A stretch of DNA of 64,000 bases from Limnephilus marmoratus (GCA_917880885.1 OU862912.1:50889117-50953116), one strand, 5' to 3'; positions 1-11,866 are shown, numbered from the stretch's first letter. Numbers and translations are program-made. Notes: a model not told the origin generated them from the letters alone.

Positions 1-1125
1 GGATATAGAGTTGGCGTTGTAGATTATTTGTAACCCTAGAATGCTCTACTATGTTAACCCATCAAAAAGAGAACTGTTCATACATGCATGATACTTGTAA
101 TGAAGTACCTTAGTTGATTTCATTGGAATTTTTTAAAATTCCTCTAACCCTCATTTCAACCCTTCACCTTTCACCGTCCACCATTTGCCTTCGAAGCCAC
201 CACCGCCCCTCTGGATCGCACCAACGCCCCCGTTAGTAATCACTGAATTACAGGGACGGCAGTCCGAGGAGTGTAAGCCACAAGCAGTCGATATCGGCGG
301 CTTCAAGCATTGACTAACTAAAACAAAAACCACACTGCGGACTGTGTATTCCCAGTCTGATACCTAACCTTATGAACAGTTCGTGGGCGTTGCGCCTTGA
401 TAAGTGGGAATGTGTTTACTTTAAAATTTATAATATGGATTTACTTACTTGGAAAGATGGATGCCATCAGGTTTATTGATATACTCGTCATGACGAAGAA
501 CAACTCGTTCAAAGGACTTCTAAAATTTACAATATTCGCTCTATTGAGGAAGTACCAAAAATTTTTCCATTATTTTTAGAATTAAGCATTTTAAAATCTA
601 ATTACCCATCAGTATCGGTCTCAAGATGATCGTGACAGCTTGGAACCGATCTAGTAAACTATAAACATTGGAACAAAGGAAAAGGTTTATAAATAATTTC
701 TTGTCCATGTCCAAGTAAGGTTAAAAATTTAAATTGAGGTGGAGGAGGCGGAGTGGGAACCCCCCTTACACCATGCGAGTGAAGGCGCGGGAAAAAGCTA
801 GTTTATAATATTTATATCACGCCAAGAAATTTAATAAATTAGTTTTGTATATTTGCAAGGAATCATGAAAAATGTCTAAGCGTAGTAATTTTTCGTAGTG
901 GTTATATGTTGTGATTTATTTGCTGCATTAGTTGTTAGCTTCTATGTGAAAAGGGGGAGTGTGCCTGGTACGCCTCATTGGAACTCACTGGTACGCCTCA
1001 CTATAAAATATTTGTATATGACAACAAATCTTGATAGCCATGTCTACAGTAGAAGCGTTCTGACTTGTCAGATAAGTTTATTAATTTGTTCATACTTTTA
1101 ATTAAATGAAGACAAATGCGCTTTG
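1..1125. other. AT-rich DNA, no gene recognised
   Basis: Only short unrelated reading frames are present, none resembling a known protein. No tandem array or terminal repeat was noticed. Confidence 0.5.
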
Positions 1126-1127
1126 CC

Positions 1128-1175
1128 CGGAAAGTGAAAGGTCCTGGGTTCGAGTGTCAGAGGTGCAAATATCTT
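1128..1175 (+). repeat. possible SINE remnant with tRNA-like B box
   Basis: The stretch GGTCCTGGGTTCGAGTGTC at about 1140-1158 resembles a Pol III B box (GGTTCGANNCC). An A box about 35 bp upstream is not convincing and no folded tRNA can be drawn, so this would be a decayed SINE head at most. Confidence 0.25.
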
Positions 1176-1947
1176 TTTCTGATTTTTCGTTTTCCAGATT
1201 TTCGATTGAGTTTTACTAAAATTGTGTTCGTTTAATTAAATATTACAATTTGAGGTTCACTCACAAAGTAAAAAATAAAAATAAATAATGTCCACACTTT
1301 TTGTTTGTTTGAAATCATGTGTGCGCTGTATTTTTTTATCGGTATGATTTTTGTATACGTCTTGCTTCTTGTTTTATCAATGTTTGTAAATATAAAACGG
1401 GAAAAATAAAATTATGGAATGAAATTGTGCGCCTCACAGCGAATGCGTCTGGTAAACACACGTGGGAATTTATTTATTCCGGATCAAAGGAAAGGAAATT
1501 ACATTTTTTCATATGGAATGTTAAAAAAATCACACAAAAGATATAATCTTCTCGACGTATCACTGACTACATTAATACTATGCATTCCATTTAGATGTAA
1601 ATGGAAACCAAACCTCTAAAACTCATCTCGTTATCTAATAATTTTGTCGAGTGTCAAGTGATTTAAAAACAATAGTATGTAGGTATCCTTCCCACTAACT
1701 TTATTTAAGTAGTATGAGTGCTGCTGTATTCGAAGGTCAAGATGATTAAATATATTACTTTGAATTTCAAAACCCCTGTTATAAAAACCACGAACTGCCA
1801 CTGCTCCTATAATAAGTAACTTATCAAAAAATCAAAACCTGCTGACACGCTAATAATTGTTAAAATCAATATTATTAAAAAAAAAGAAACAATTGCACTA
1901 GTGTCAAAATCCAGAGCGAACATTGGGCCAAGACTGTTCTAATATTT

Positions 1948-2007
1948 GTTTAATTTAGTCTTCTTTAAGTTTGCACCTGACATTTTTATTGTAAAGTCAA
2001 CCGTTGG
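1948..2007 (+). repeat. dispersed ~60 bp repeat, copy 1
   Basis: A segment starting AATTTAGTCTTCTTTAAG and ending GTCAACCGTTG recurs with few changes at about 36569-36628. The family was not recognised; it is probably the edge of an unidentified mobile element. The rest of 1176-3057 contains no gene that I can support. Confidence 0.55.
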
Positions 2008-3058
2008 CAGCGCCGGATCTGCCATACGTTAAAAAACGTGCAAAAACCTGGCGCCAACTCCGAAGGGGCGCCGTGAGAAAATAAATATTGTATTAAAATT
2101 TAGTTATAATATTCCCTGAATCGTGTCAAAATTATCCATAGTACGAAATAATTATTACGCTCTAGCAACACTTTTCAAAGAAACAGAATGCGCACGCATA
2201 AATAAACCAGTCATGTGCACGCATCAGGTTGGTTTACGGCTTATGAATTTATAGTCAGTTACAGAATTTTTTTACAAATTCCATATATTTAGTTTAAACG
2301 TAAGATCTATTTTTCCATATATCTTTTACCGTCTTTTACGACGAATGGGTGCGATCCAAATTCAATAACCAATCACATCGCGATGTTTTTGTTCAAGAGA
2401 ACAAACAAACCGACCGCCTTTCAAAATGCTGACAATTTTAGTTAGCGTACGCTCGCTATTGTTTTATTTTGTACGATTTAAGTCTCTAGGAGAAGGTAGT
2501 TAAAGACCATTTTCTTATGAAATCTTCAGTAAATTCCATTAACAAAAACATTGCACGGTTTGCAGGTTGCAACGTGTTACGTGTTGACAGTTTGATCATT
2601 GCAGATCATTGATTTGACATATTATTTAAAGTTCGTTAAATGTATAATTAATATCTGTTAGATTTGTTGGATCTGTTATTTTGCGGTGTCAGTGTAAGCG
2701 TCTTTCGTAAGCCGTTGATACCATACGTCAGTGTTTAGTGTTTGTATGGTGTTTGTTCGCTCAACACGGGAAATACAAGGTACAAATTTGAGGTTATATT
2801 CTTATTAGTCAGAAGCTGTAGATGCTATTCTTGTGTTGTATGTCGCCATGAGAACGTATTTGTATTTGCTTTTTCTATTAATATTCGCGTTGGGTATATA
2901 CATAAACCCAACGCACATGGAATGGGATATGGACATATTTCGTGATCAAAAAGTCTGTCCAATCGGACCTTAAATTTCAAATACAGAACTATTTCACCAT
3001 TATTATGAAATGTTCATTTCGTTCAAATGGAATGGCGATATATAATATCGGGCAAGTG

Positions 3059-3387
3059 TTATGCGTGGATCACACAGACCGAGTAGATGGGCGAGACAGA
3101 GCTCTTGTATTCGGTACGTGTAAACACATCACCGAGTACTCGGCCGAGTAAAAGGGCGAGACAGTCACTCGGACTTCCCTGCACTGACTCGCTTTTCCAC
3201 TCGGCAGGTATAAACATTCACTCGCTGCGTACTCGCCACTGTCGCTCGCACCTCACGCTACCGTTTCCCGCGTGTCGCAACTGAATTGACTGACTGACTC
3301 GGTGCCAAATTAAAAATTACGTGTAAACACCTACTTGTTCATCCAACTGTCTCGCCAATCTACTCGGTGCATGTGATCCAGGCATAA
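3059..3387. mobile_element. foldback MITE with long terminal inverted repeats
   Basis: The left end TTATGCGTGGATCACA and the right end TGTGATCCAGGCATAA are inverted copies. The match continues inward through GACCGAGTAGAT and GGCGAGACAG to a shared GTGTAAACAC, giving arms of roughly 70 bp in a 329 bp element. The interior is rich in CGAG/CTCG words and has no coding capacity. No unambiguous target duplication was found, so the superfamily is open. Confidence 0.7.
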
Positions 3388-3736
3388 GAGAGACAAAGGG
3401 GTGCTAAATAGGCTACAACCAAAATATAGGTACTTTTTGAAGTGAAAACATCTTTAGCACAGTTGTAATTTAAACTCGATGAAACGAAACATAGCGACAC
3501 TAAAAAGAGACAAACTCGTAGGTGCATCTATAGGTTTTAGCCTGCGAGAGAATGTGGTAGTATATATGTAGGTACATATAATCGGTCTTCTTTTTGTGCG
3601 GTATTTAATAGCCCATTGGTTTCCTCTTAGTGCTGTGCTTCGTAGACTTCCAACTTTTGTCTACTTCAGTTTTCTTAAGGTTTCACTTCTACCGAATGTA
3701 ATTTGCGAACTCCGAATAATATTTTTGTTTTCATAA

Positions 3737-4110
3737 TAACTCCACACAGGGGGACCCGAGGAGAGTAATTTCCATCAGGGCCTTTGTCATCTTAGGGGAT
3801 GTAGTTAAAGCTCTTTTTAAGAAAAGGAACGAGAGGAAGTTCTGGGAAGGAAGAAGGTATGAGGGGTAGGTGGGAATCTTGGTTCAGAGTGTCAACATCC
3901 TTCCAACTGCGGTGCAAGGCGGTGGGTCGAGAGATTCCCGGAGGGAGATTTCAAAAGGCCTCCCTCACCCAGTCTATCTATATCCGGTCCGCCACGCATC
4001 AGGTGGGCAGACGCATCCATCGCCAAGACACGGACAAACCTCACCCCATAAACCGGGCACCCCTGCTAGGTCACCAAACGTAACGAGCCACTTGGGGTGA
4101 CCAATGGCAG
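3737..4110 (-). mobile_element. family R retroposon (SINE-like), copy 1
   Basis: This is one of eight copies of a ~440 bp repeat in the window (counting the split copy at 13.4-14.6 kb once). On the plus strand a complete copy starts with a T-run then ATTAGCTCCACAC and ends near ACCCGCCTCCCAAATT; on the opposite strand it therefore ends in GTGTGGAGCTAATG plus an A-tail, which points to retroposition. A shared core reads CACCAAACGTAGCGAACCAC. This copy lacks the last ~70 bp at its right side. It has no protein-coding capacity. Confidence 0.75.
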
Positions 4111-4369
4111 AAGCTTATCAAGATTATTTTTAGATATTTTTATATCAATTTTTCTTTATTACTTAGTATTTTTGTTTTATGTGCTTTGTGTCACTTTTCT
4201 ACCTACTACATAGAAGTACGGTTTTTTGAAAAATAAAAATATATACATGGAAAGCATTTCTAATGTGCAATTCCTATTCAGTTATCTATTCAGTGGACAT
4301 ACATTATACATATTTCTACTTGTGTAGGTACCTGTATTATTAATTAATAGGTAAGTTTTTTCGAGCAGG

Positions 4370-4818
4370 TTTTTTTTTTAATTAGCTCCACACGGGAAGC
4401 CCTGTGGTGATGCCGTGTGGAGGGCTTTTATAAGGAAATGAAGAAGAGGAAGTTCTGGAAAGGAATTAGACAGGAGGGGTAGGAATCTGGGGTCAGTATG
4501 TCCAGGAGTGACGGACGCATGAATCCATCACATTACCTGCGGTGCAAGGCGATGGGCCGAGGGATTCCGGCTGGAGAGGTCAAAAGACCTCCTCAACTAG
4601 TCTCTCTCGATTCGGCCCGCCATACAGCAGATGGGCAGACACATCGGCTGCCAAGACCTTGACAAACCTCACCCCATGATCCCGGGCACCAAATATGTTA
4701 TTATGCTGCTATGTCACCAAACGTAGCGAACCACTTGCGGTGACCTATTGTAGAGGTGTTAGTTATCCAATAAATAGTTCCCGGGGCGGCGGTACACATA
4801 CCCACCTCCCAAATTGAG
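4370..4818 (-). mobile_element. family R retroposon (SINE-like), copy 2, near full length
   Basis: This copy runs from a T-run (the A-tail on the minus strand) and ATTAGCTCCACACGGG to GGCGGCGGTACACATACCC and CCTCCCAAATT. An internal inverted pair, CTCCACAC and GTGTGGAG, lies in the tail-proximal ~55 bp. It is useful as a reference because both ends are present. Confidence 0.78.
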
Positions 4819-4874
4819 TTCATAAAGTTATTATTTAATAAAGTATACGAATGAATAAAAATATTATGACTTAT

Positions 4875-5394
4875 ACCAAATTGCTCTAACACATAGATTA
4901 TATTCATAAATAAGTCGCGAAAAGGTAGGAACGTTCTTTCCAATTACCTTTATTCCTGTAGTTCCAAACTGCTCTAATACACAGATTATATTTATAAATA
5001 AGTCGCGAAAAGGTAGGAACGTCCTTTCCAATTACCTTAGTAGTTCCAAACTGCTCTAATACACAGATTATATTCATAAATAAGTCGCGAAAAGGTAGGA
5101 ACGTACTTTCCAATTATCTTTATACCCTTAGTTCCATACTGCTCCAATACACAGATTATATTCATAAATAAGTCGCGAAAAGGTAGGTACGTACTTTCCA
5201 ATTACCTTTATTCCTGTAGTTCCAAAGCTCTAATACACAGATTATATTAATAAATAAGTCGCGAAAAGGTAGGGACGTACTTTCCAATTATCCTTAATCC
5301 CGTAGTTCCAAACTGCTCTAATACACAGATGTATGTTCATAAATAATCGATAAAAGGTAAGAACATACTTTTCATTTACCTTTATTCCTGTAGG
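4875..5394. repeat. tandem array, six units of 82-88 bp
   Basis: Six head-to-tail units start at about 4883, 4971, 5053, 5141, 5227 and 5314 (measured at GCTCTAAYAC). Each holds ACACAGATTATATTCATAAA, AAGTCGCGAAAAGGTAGG and a variable CTTTCCAATTACCTT segment. The last unit is the most diverged. The units adjoin each other without unique spacers, so this is a minisatellite and not a CRISPR array. The array directly abuts family R copy 2. Confidence 0.9.
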
Positions 5395-6105
5395 GGTTAA
5401 TTTCTGTCCGCCTATTCTGCAAACCAATATAATTTGATATTCCAGAATCCATTTTTCGTTTATTCGAATAAATCCTTATTACTGACCATTCCAACCATTA
5501 CCAATATCAGACTCAGGGGCCATTATTTACCATGAACCATTAGGCTTATATTATTGCTTCTGATGGACCTTGTACCTCTCAGAGGTCGTAGCCGGCCATA
5601 AAGATGATATAAAAAGCAACTAACTGGGCATGTTTTGAACGCCCTTAATACGTCCTTACAAATAATGTAGACCGACCTTAAGTAATGTAGGTACCTTCGA
5701 GAAAATCTTGCAATATATGTACTATTGGAAAAACTTGACCAATTTGGAAGATTTATTTACTAACCATATCAAAAGAAAATACTCTGTAACAGTTTGAAAT
5801 TATAATGCTAAGTATGCACCCAGTCATTAAGACGTTTGCTACATATTGATTCGAATTGATTTTTAATTCCTAATTGGAAAGATAAATTAGAACAAATGGA
5901 ATCCTGCATTCTTCTGTTGCATAAAACATACGAGTACTATGGGCAAGCAAAATTTTCAAAGAGTTCCAAATAGAAAATCAGAGGGTCTGGACGTTTGTTT
6001 CGACGAGGAAAGACACGTACTACGGTGGATCGCTGTTGACCTGTGAGCTAATTACTTTGTTAGTTTTGAGTTTAATAATTAATTCAAACTCCATGCGACT
6101 GTCCC
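5395..6105. other. no gene recognised
   Basis: AT-rich sequence between the tandem array and the non-LTR remnant. No reading frame or repeat could be supported. Confidence 0.45.
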
Positions 6106-6925
6106 CCAATTACACAAACGGAAAATATTAAATATCTTGGTATATACTTCGACCGTTATATAAAATGGGATAAACACATAGATTCGGTAATAGGAAAACT
6201 AAACAAGTTGTTTTACTTTTTTAAAAACTTGAGAAATATTTTAAACATATGTGATATAAAAAATATATACCTCGCACTTGCACAATTTATAATGGAATTC
6301 GGCATTATTGCCTGGGGCTGTGCCAGTAAAAAATACATTAATACACTGTTTAAAGCTCAGAAAACCCTAATAAAAGTAATACTTAAGTTACCAATACTAA
6401 CACCCACATCAATCATATTCGAAAAATTCCCAGTGCTGAAAATTCAAAAATTACATTCAAAACAAATACTAACTTTCCTTTATAAGAACTTATCCGCATT
6501 TAACATTTCACAAAACTCTCGCAATACTAGAACAAGACATGCTCTCCAACTACAAATACCAAAAACAAACACATCCTTTGGACAAAAACACTAAAGATAC
6601 TACTAGGCTATAAAACTATACAATTCTCTTCCTACACAATATAAAACAACTAATATTATTGAATACAAAAAAAAACATAAGAAACTGGCTACGATATTTT
6701 TAACCTTTAATTTATAATTTTTGTCGAATTGAAGTCGATTTTATATTTTGATTTATATTGTTTCTCTTTTTTATATTAGATATTAACACTCTTTTGTTTT
6801 ACTATTCACAATTTATAATTTACATCTGAAAAATGTCCTCCACAACACAGGTGAACTCCTAGTGTGGAGGACAATATATTATACCTTTGTTATGTAAATG
6901 TACTAAGAATAAATAAATAAATAAA
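6106..6925 (+). pseudogene. non-LTR retrotransposon, C-terminal reverse transcriptase end and 3' tail
   Basis: Translation from about 6112 gives the KYLGIYFDRYIKW type of motif found just after the RT catalytic core in Jockey-clade ORF2 proteins. A 128-residue open stretch follows (6208-6594) with the IIAWGCASKKYINTLFKAQK region typical of the C-terminal part. The frame breaks near 6590. A 3' UTR follows and ends in a (TAAA)n tail at about 6905-6925. Everything upstream (endonuclease, catalytic RT) is missing, which fits 5' truncation during target-primed reverse transcription. It is a different subfamily from the copies at 24-29 kb. Confidence 0.8.
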
Positions 6926-8164
6926 TTAATATTGATTTGCCATTAAATATTCTGTTCAATTTGAACTGGCGACCGCTTGTAGTTATTTTCACATCGTGAT
7001 GATCTTTTTAAAACGCGACAAGCTATCAATTGATTTTATTAGTTTCTAACCATTTAGTTTCTTTTAGGCTAAACACGACCCTGAGTTTAAAATATTAGAA
7101 TAATATTATTTTGTTTATGAATGAAAGTCCATTTTCTGGTTTCGTTATTATTTTAATAATATAATTTAATTGTTGCCACAATTCTTTTATTTTAACTATC
7201 AATGTCTAGTTCAATCTTAACTGTTATATTTGGCGATGTTGTACTCTTTACTAACCGTTATAACTCTAGGTATGTTAATGCTTTTTTTTAAAAATACATT
7301 CTCTGGTTTGTATACTGAATGTTGTTGATGATGTTCAAAACAGGCAATTTTAACAATTTTCGAGGGTCTTAATTCCTATAAGAAGTAACCTATGAAAAAA
7401 AGCAAAACGTACCGATGCCGCTAGTGGTTGATATCTATATTGTATTAAAAAAATGTTTGCAATAGCCACAAAATCCACTGAGGAAATTAGGGAATACGTT
7501 TGTGTGGAGTTTAAAAATAAATAAATGCTCAAATTTAATACAAACGCTACGAAATTCTTCACCGACTCACTTTCTCATTGCGACAAGCGATTTTAACCCT
7601 TAAACCAAACGTCGCAAGTCTCATTACATTTGCCAGAGGTCTTAGTGATTTTATTTGATTCCAGCATTTGTTCCTGGGAAGCATCAATCTATTCAGAGAT
7701 GATAATGGACTCGGAATACAAGCGGTCCTTTCTTCGGCCGAGGGCTTCATGCCGGAAGCGGGATGTTGGAAGATCTACGTAAATTTTCCGATAACAAAAG
7801 AAAAACGACCTATATTTTCTCTTGACAAAAGGAGTCACCGACGCGGCGATCCGGTCTCGTATTGAAGGAACTCTGACTGAGTTGAAAAGAAAAATGGTTT
7901 GTCTTGAAAAATTGATAGTTCAATGAAAAAAACATGCGGTATCTGGCATTTTTCGACGTGATTTGTTTTGTTATCATTAATTAACTTTCACAATTTTTCA
8001 TTTCATCTTCGCATCCATTTAATTCTTTGCTCAACTTTCTATGATACTTTCACACTCTATGTAAAATGTTGTTATTTTTTTTTTACTATCATTATATTTT
8101 TTTAAATTTTCGATTTTTCAATTTTTTTTAATTTTAAAACTTTATTTTTTACAATTTTAAAAAG
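6926..8164. other. no gene recognised
   Basis: AT-rich DNA with homopolymer runs around 8060-8160. The small reading frames at 7350-7865 on both strands overlap one another and resemble nothing known to me. Confidence 0.4.
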
Positions 8165-8375
8165 TATAAATTTTATTTTTAAAAAGAAAGACAAACATTC
8201 CCGGGTTACGAATGACCTGTAACGATTAACAATATCTGAAAATCTCCTACTACCACCACAGTAAGCGAAAAATGTTGCTTTTGTCGTGATGAAGGCCAGC
8301 CGAGAAATCGAACATGCGATGCCTGGGTAGGACCCAAACGCGATGTCAACTCAGCCACTGACCGATCTATGTCAA
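8165..8375 (-). mobile_element. candidate tRNA-derived SINE
   Basis: On the minus strand TGGCTGAGTTG (plus 8347-8357) fits a Pol III A box, and GTTCGATTTC (plus 8304-8313) fits a B box 33 bp downstream, the usual spacing. A body of about 140 bp follows and ends in an A/T-rich run near 8165. The A-box segment is partly duplicated in tandem: TGTCAACTCAGCCA recurs about 30 bp away, at 8371-8386. Confidence 0.5.
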
Positions 8376-8389
8376 CTCAGCCAATGAAG

Positions 8390-9095
8390 ATACGTATGAA
8401 ATATAAATAAAAAAATATGTGGATTATTTTCGTGGTCCTCCTCAGTAGTAAATTCTGTGCTCAGAGGTACTACGTTTAGGATAGGTTATTAATAATAATA
8501 AATTATTTAAGTTACTTTAGGAAACATACAGTAACTGTAACATACACAACTGTTGTGAATAAAATCATTGTACGTTAAATAGTGAATATAATTATAAATC
8601 AATTAAGCTCCATTTATAATACTTTGTTATGGTTACTGATTAGGAAGCAATTAGTTGTTAAAACATATAATAATATGTAGTGTAAGTAAAAATATATTTT
8701 AAAGAAAATGATAAACAATACAAAAATAATAGTTTTGATTGAAATTTATTCATTTATAAAACACATGATTCATAATTGAACGGCTGCCTTTTACATGGTG
8801 ACCAATGGAGTATAGTTACTTTGTATGAAATAGGAAGTCTAGTGTAAATATATGGGTTTAGTATAAATGATGCCAAAAATTGCATCATTATAATAAAAGG
8901 TAGAAAATGGAAAATAGAAAGGAAAAAAAAAGTAAATTAGCATTAGATTATAAAAATATACAAAACTTTTTTTTTCAATTTGTGATAATCTGTATAGAAA
9001 TGCGATTATATTGTAAGGTTAATTTGATTTTAAAAGATTTAAAAATACATTGGAGAATTTCAATATCTCTGAGAGTTCTTCTTTGGTAAAACTTC
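8390..9095. other. no gene recognised
   Basis: AT-rich sequence. The reading frame at 8907-9089 is low complexity and is not supported as a gene. Confidence 0.4.
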
Positions 9096-9097
9096 AT

Positions 9098-9196
9098 GAT
9101 TTGGGTAATAGTCCAGTCAATGACTGGTTCAAAAGGAGGTGTAGAGTGCGTGAGCAGGAACCTAAGCGATTCCTTCAGAAACTTGTTCAGGGTGCT
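9098..9196 (+). repeat. left half of an inverted ~90 bp pair
   Basis: This segment, from TAGTCCAGTC to AACTTGTTCAGGGTGC, reappears reverse-complemented at 11780-11866 with about 10-15 percent change and a short gap. Read on the minus strand it is open and encodes a LNKFLKESLRFLLTHS-like stretch, so it could be a bit of coding DNA of unknown origin. Confidence 0.75.
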
Positions 9197-9409
9197 TATT
9201 TATTTATTTATTTATTTTATTTATTTATTATTACATTTATTACATACAAGATATAACAATATAAAAGGAAGCTTTGACTGTCCAACTAGGAAGGTTTCCC
9301 GTTTTAGGACAGTCAAATTGGCAGGTTGCGTGTACATAATTTCGTTGGGGGAGTTACTTAGATATTAGGTACAATATCAGATATAAGTTGTGTTATTCTA
9401 GGTGTACAT

Positions 9410-9627
9410 CAGTAATAAACAATAAAATCCAGGTAGGTGCATGTAAAATATAAAATAAAATAAAAATATAACATATAAATGTAAGAAAGAAAAAAAAAAA
9501 AAGTATTTTTTTAGGAAAATACAAATTAGCAGTAATAAACAATAAAATCCAGATAGGTACATGTAAAATATAATATATAAATGTGAGAAAGAAAAATAAA
9601 AAAATATTTTTTAGGAAAATACAAAAT
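9410..9627 (-). repeat. 120 bp tandem duplication in the 3' UTR
   Basis: Two units begin with AGTAATAAACAATAAAATCC at 9411 and 9531 and run through GAAAGAAAAA and TTAGGAAAATACAAA. The duplication lies in the 3' untranslated region of the minus-strand non-LTR element. Confidence 0.85.
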
Positions 9628-10287
9628 ACAAAATCGAAGAAATCAACTCAGACTACGTTTTTTAATAATTTTTCGGAATCTGTCCTACCTAAGTCTAATA
9701 ACCATTTTGTAATTTTAGTACCGAAGGATGATAATTCACACAGTTTAATTTGAGAGGGGATTTTGTTGTATATTTTTGGTCCCAGGTATGAGAAAACTTT
9801 TTGATAAGCCGCCGTATTGCTTGTTGGAATAGAAAGGTCGTTTCTGCTCTTACTTCTGGTTTGATGATTATGATCGACTGTTATCGTTTTGTTTATATTT
9901 TTGTGGACGCAGATTGTTATTTTTTTTATGTAACACTGTCGAACATCAAGCACATTAAACTCCTTGAAGAGAGCGTCGCTCGAGTATCTGAAGGGTTTCT
10001 TCATAATGACGCGTAGAATGGATTTCTGTGCCTTCAGTAGCGGGTATAATATTGTTAATCCTGTTCCACCCCATCCAATGCAACCGTAGGTTATGACGGA
10101 GTTACAGAGCCCGTAGTATATTTTTTTAATGTCTTGAGTTTTTATAATTTCCCGCAATGCTATAAATATATAAATAAGTTTGCGCACTTTATTAGCTGTG
10201 TTTTCAATTTGTTGTTTCCATTTAAGGTGGTTATCCACTATTATACCTAAATATTTAATAGATTTAACACATTCAAGGGTTTCGCAT

Positions 10288-10290
10288 TTT

Positions 10291-10322
<32 letters not shown>

Positions 10323-10440
10323 ATTTATTCCATTTTTACAATTTTACAAAGTTGGGTATAAGTACAATTATTTTTTTAATTATGTACATGTAATGCAAAT
10401 ATTTTTTAATGGTGGTAATAATACCTCTCTAATTTACAAG
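10288..10440 (-). mobile_element. short A-tailed insertion inside the RT
   Basis: Between the protein blocks ending GNNNHTCKLE and starting CETLECVKSIKYLGI lies ~150 bp that, on the minus strand, ends in (AAATA)n followed by about 26 A residues. This is the form of a 5'-truncated non-LTR or SINE insertion in the same orientation as the host element. No clear target duplication was seen. Confidence 0.55.
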
Positions 10441-10940
10441 TATGGTTATTATTTCCAAGGCTACACTTAATATTATGTATTGTGCGGTGATGAGGTGTTT
10501 TGGGTTGACCTGCAAGGGTAGCGCTAAATGTGAGATATTTTGTTTTTTGTATGTTTAGTGTAAGCAAATTACTGTCCAGCCACTGTTTTACTCTGTTTAT
10601 ACCTGTGTTCGCAAGGTGGTGTGTTTCTTTCCAATCATCTCCTTCAAACAAAATAACTGTATCGTCAGCGAACGTGATAATTTTGCCACCAATGTGTTGG
10701 TTACAAAGTTCGTTTATGTATATAATAAAGAGAAGGGGCCCAAGTGTACTTCCTTGTGGTACCCCAAAAGTGTATTTTAGTGAAGTGCTAATAGCCTCGT
10801 TAATTCTGGTTTGTTGAAATCTATTAGATATATAACTTTCTATCCATTGAAAAGCTTTTCCCTTTATTCCTATATTTCTAAGTCTCTGTAAAAGAATTTT
10901 ATGAGATATTGTGTCAAATGCCTTGGCCAGGTCCAGGAAA

Positions 10941-11288
10941 AGGGTGTGAACATACTAAAAGTCCTGTCGACTAGGTGATGAGCTAGGGGGGAAGGGGGGA
11001 GGGAGAAGGTTCCAATTTTCGGATTTCCGCTTATATCTCGGTAACGGTGCGTTGCAGCGGAAAATTTTCTGACAGTAAAATCTCATAAAATTATCTACAA
11101 CTTTTATAATATATGTAATTTTCGAAATCCCAATTGTATTGAGTTACACGCTCCACAAACAGAGATATTTTCGAAAAAAATCATTTTACCTCACATTTTT
11201 CATCAAACATTCCTTCATGTCGTCTAAAATATTCATCAAAGAAAGAAATTTATTTGAAAGAAGTTGTAAAGAATTTAATTGCCTTTTA

Positions 11289-11344
<56 letters not shown>

Positions 11345-11779
11345 GTAAATTAATCTCCAACAACATTTACTAAAAAACTTAAAATTACTGTAAATATTTA
11401 CTGGTTGGAGATTTATTTACAAATGTATATACATAATATTCTAAAAGGGAATTAAATTTTTTACAACTTCTTTCAAATAAATTTCTTTCTTTGATGAATA
11501 TTTTAGATGATATGAAGGAATGTTTGATGAAAAATGGGAAGTAAAAGGTTATCAAAAATATTTACATTTGTGGAGCGTGTAACTCAAAAACGGTTGGGAT
11601 TTCGAAAATTACATATAGAATAAAAGCTGTAGATAATTATATGTACTTTTATGTATCGTAAAAAAATTTCCTCTGTGACGCATCATTTTCGAGATATAAG
11701 AGGAAACCCGAAAATAAGGACCTTCTCCCCCCCCTGGTTCACCACCTAGACGTCAGGACTTTTAGTGTGTTCACACCCT
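10941..11779. mobile_element. 839 bp palindromic (foldback) element
   Basis: The left end AGGGTGTGAACATACTAAAA and the right end TTTTAGTGTGTTCACACCCT are inverted copies. The pairing continues for about 350 bp on each side, through the G-rich/C-rich blocks, the ATTTCGAAA blocks and TTTGATGAATATTTTAGA. The centre has a second, smaller inverted pair (TAATCTCCAAC and GTTGGAGATT) next to an (AT)n run. There is no coding capacity. No target duplication was found. Confidence 0.85.
11289..11342. repeat. (AT)n microsatellite in the palindrome loop
   Basis: About 27 uninterrupted AT dinucleotides lie next to the centre of the palindromic element, a usual expansion site in cruciform-forming DNA. Confidence 0.95.
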
Positions 11780-11866
11780 AAGCATCCTGAACAAGTTTCT
11801 GAAAGAATCATTTAGGTTCCTGCTCACGCACTCTACCTCCTTCCTTGACTGGACTATAAGGTTTTT
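11780..11866 (-). repeat. right half of the inverted ~90 bp pair
   Basis: This is the reverse-complement partner of 9098-9196. It starts right after the palindromic element (GCATCCTGAACAAGTTTCTG) and ends GACTGGACTATA. Confidence 0.75.

Larger units (their letters stand above)
9197..10944 (-). pseudogene. Jockey-like non-LTR retrotransposon, 5'-truncated RT
   Basis: Reading on the minus strand from 10944 the frame gives the RT motif FLDLAKAFD (catalytic Asp region), then GVPQGSTLGP and FADDTVIL, the three diagnostic RT blocks. KYLGIIVDNHLKW then follows and leads into a 196-residue C-terminal region (10238-9648). The coding region is interrupted at about 10440-10288 by extra A-rich DNA. Endonuclease and ORF1 are absent. 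The 3' end is a run of AAATA/AAAT repeats at about 9240-9197. The RT breaks off at 10944, where the palindromic element begins. It is a dead copy of a family distinct from copies A and B. Confidence 0.85.

Noticed and set aside
2030..2075. LTR primer-binding site at TGGCGCCAACTCCG
   Set aside because: No LTR ends, polyadenylation or coding sequence around it; a short GGCGCC palindrome alone is not enough.
4875..5394. CRISPR-like array
   Set aside because: Units are contiguous and similar over their full length, without unique spacers, and the setting is eukaryotic.
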